Position numbers and translations under genes: made by a program. Of a stretch of DNA of 64,000 bases, positions 62,172-64,000 are shown piece after piece. The notes under the pieces were generated by a model. It was not told the origin of the DNA. It saw only the letters and a list, made by a program, of their open reading frames with translations, and did no database searches. Within the stretch, counting starts at the first letter, position 1; every line of letters begins with the position of its first letter. The DNA comes from Micropterix aruncella. Taxonomy: Eukaryota; Arthropoda; Insecta; Lepidoptera; Micropterigidae. The DNA lies in NCBI GenBank assembly GCA_944548615.1, contig OX155955.1:4546517-4610516 (forward strand), in the 5' to 3' direction.

Positions 62172-63227
62172 CAGGTTGCCAAAAAATCTGGACAACATTT
62201 TTTTGATTAACTGGTAAACAAATTTATTGTTTGTTTTCCTGCTGAATTTAAATGTTTAAAATTTAATTTATTAGTTCATTTTTACCGCATAACATGTTAT
62301 TCCACCAGGTTAAGATTAGCTGTAAGATATTGCTTTAAGGCAATAAGCTCGCCATTATTATTATTATTAAATTAACTGAAAGTCACATAAAAAAGTCAGT
62401 AACTAATTTTCTACTAAGTGGCATCGAATGCTAAATTTCGGGGTACATACTTTTTTTATAAATGTAGCATTAAACGAATCAACAAAAAAATTAATTGAGC
62501 GGAGAAGCCATAAAACACATAAAACCATATCCACGGATGATTATACTAAACTTGTAACCGTGCTGTGCACTCTAAAAAGTCTCTCCTAGGTACATGAACA
62601 TTTTAAGTCAACATAGTTGGCCGTCTCACTTAGCGATGTCGCCTTTTAAAATGATGGTTGTCAACTGTCTCTGACAATCTCTGCCAGGGTTGTCAACTGT
62701 CTCTTTGTTTTTTTAGAGGATGACAGTATTTATTTTTTTAAGCTGTATAGTTTGTCTTTTGAATGAATGAATGAATGTCTGAAAATCGCTTTAATGCACA
62801 TTAAAACATTTAAGGTACGATGGCGGACTTATTTCTAATTAAACAATATCTTCCAGTCAATCGGTCTGTGATTTGACAAGAAATGTATACAACATTGGAG
62901 AACTATAACATACGATAACATTTAAAGTGAAATTTTAAATTATAGGGGATATATGCATTGTATTCGTATATAAAGCCAACAGTAAATAAAAATAATTAAT
63001 ATATACACATACTGCACGATTTTCATCAAATTTGGTGCTGATTCTTCGTTAAAAAATGCACCACATATTAAGAACTTTACTTCCTATGTACTTGTCGGTT
63101 GTTGGCCCAAGCGACATCGCCAGATATGATACAATTTTTTATGGTCCAGTTTATCAAGATTTTCTTGACCGGACAAACATAAAGAAAACCGGACCGTCCG
63201 GTCGAAAACCGGACATCTGGCGACCTA
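62172..63227. mobile_element. hAT element, longer copy, non-coding
   Basis: Left end CAGGTTGCCAAAAAATCTGG. Right end the complement of TAGGTCGCCAGATGTCCGG, then TTTTCGACCGG. The flanks CTCGATGC (62164-62171) and ATCGATAG (63228-63235) share TCGAT in register, a decayed 8-bp duplication. The interior shares TCAGTAACTA, TTTTCTACTAAGTGGCATCG and CGGTTGTTGGCCCAAGCG with 18539-19097. No transposase frame remains. Confidence 0.75.
62310..62372 (+). mobile_element. truncated LINE 3' end nested in the hAT element
   Basis: CCACCAGGTTAAGATTAGCT, then the hairpin TTGCTTTAAGGCAATAAGCT and a CCATTATTATTATTATTAAA tail. Same design as the 61.37-kb fragment. Confidence 0.5.
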
Positions 63228-63235
63228 ATCGATAG

Positions 63236-63610
63236 AGCCTATATATTCTACTAAGAACTTAGCTACTGAGAAATGTAACTACCACGTAACTAAACATAAA
63301 ATAACTATAACTATACAGTCAAAATTAACCTCCCGCCATCATTAAAATTAAACAGTTACTAATTAGAAAATTATTGTGGTCCGCCACTGGCGACCGCGAC
63401 ACCGTTAACGGGGAGCTGTGCGCCGACGCAGAGGCCGGTTATGCCGGCTAATTTTACCGTTTCGACGCAGATTTTTTCCCCCACTGGATGATCAAATGGA
63501 TCGAAGCGACGCCTAACGTCTGATATAAAAGAGCGACAGTCTTCCTCTTCTTCTTCGCCGCGAGCGTACGTGCTTCGCTGAACATAGCCGATGCATGGTA
63601 TTCTAAGGGC
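63236..63610. other. GC-rich segment with a TATA-like site
   Basis: 63370-63600 is GC-rich. TATAAAAG at 63524-63531 is a good TATA box, followed by CTTCCTCTTCTTCTTCGCCG. An ATG at 63590 opens 31 codons that run into the minisatellite. No recognised protein. Promoter status is a guess. Confidence 0.35.
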
Positions 63611-64000
63611 ACCGCCAAACTGGTCCTACGTGCGCAACGTACGCAATTATGAGATCTGGCCCTTGAATTTGCATGAAAACAGATAATAAACTAACGCCAC
63701 ACTTGCCCCACGTACGCAACTTACCCAACGCATTATGACATTTGGGCCCTTGAATTTAATAAAACAGATAACTTAAGCCAGTGCCACACTTGTCCCATGT
63801 ACGCAACGTACGCAACGCATTATGACATTTGGTCCCCTGAATTTGCATAAAAACAGATTACTTAGACCAGCGCCACTTTTGTCCCAGAAACGCAACGTAC
63901 GGAATCCATTATGACATCTGGACCCTTGAATTTGAATGAAAACAGATGACTTAGACCAGCGCCGCACTTGTCCCACATACGCAATGTTCGCAACGCATTA
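63611..64000. repeat. minisatellite, unit 86-90 bp, continues past the window
   Basis: The TTATGA(C/G)AT(T/C)TGG block recurs at about 63648, 63734, 63821 and 63910, and the last bases (CGCATTA) begin a fifth. Each unit also has CCCTTGAATTTGCAT, AAAACAGAT, ACTTAGACCAGCGCC and TTGTCCCA, then ACGCAACGTACGCAACGCAT. The 67-codon minus-strand ORF (63773-63976) is a translation of the array, not a gene. Confidence 0.92.

Noticed and set aside
63773..63976. 67-codon repetitive ORF
   Set aside because: Simply translates the 88-bp minisatellite.

Overview
The window is eukaryotic nuclear DNA. It is AT-rich, contains no bacterial-style operons, is almost free of long ORFs, and is packed with transposable-element remnants, microsatellites and short exon-like islands with GT/AG borders. 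The repeats point to an insect, most likely a moth or butterfly (Lepidoptera): tRNA-derived SINEs, a microsatellite-linked interspersed repeat of the type described in moths, LINEs of the CR1/L2 and R1-like groups, a Penelope-like element, hAT elements, several MITE families, and a clip/trypsin serine-protease fragment. The species cannot be named from the sequence.

Layout. 0-10 kb: diverged tandem repeats, a palindrome cluster, SINE and MITE copies, a short LINE reverse-transcriptase piece (5.6 kb), a Penelope-like GIY-YIG piece (7.2-7.6 kb) and, on the minus strand, a trypsin-like exon followed by a clip-like segment in another frame (9.1-9.7 kb). 10-32 kb: a 320-bp TA microsatellite and mostly unrecognised AT-rich DNA holding four copies of a long-inverted-repeat foldback element, hAT elements (one with an 8-bp target duplication), MITEs and a CT/CA microsatellite. 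32-37 kb: a 117-bp minisatellite, a 399-codon LINE reverse-transcriptase ORF (the only long ORF here) and a minus-strand, frameshifted LINE RNase H / C-terminal remnant. 40-53 kb: MITEs, a second hAT-like element and SINE scraps. 53-58 kb: a cluster of a GC-rich ~0.7-kb retroelement with defined ends and 13-14-bp target duplications. 58-64 kb: more MITEs, a SINE interrupted by a MITE, a hAT element and an 88-bp minisatellite that runs off the end.

The best candidate for a host gene lies on the plus strand. A core-promoter-like site (TCAGT initiator with a correctly spaced DPE-like GGACG) is at 39797-39830, with a possible noncoding first exon ending at a strong GTAAGT donor (40067). A coding exon at 56387-56471 starts at a good ATG and encodes a signal peptide. 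A 25-nt microexon at 61849-61873 continues the same reading frame. The gene would continue past the right edge. Its introns carry most of the mobile elements of the right half. Linking the three exons is inference. The two coding exons stand on splice signals and frame; the promoter and first exon are weaker.

The most unusual signal is the GC-rich retroelement family. Its copies at 3.0, 48.9, 53.2 and 55.0 kb each have recognisable 13-14-bp target duplications that all begin with TG. At 53.2-54.0 kb two insertions share the same target sequence, and the 57.2-kb copy is internally inverted. It has no poly(A) tail and ends in a conserved stem-loop.
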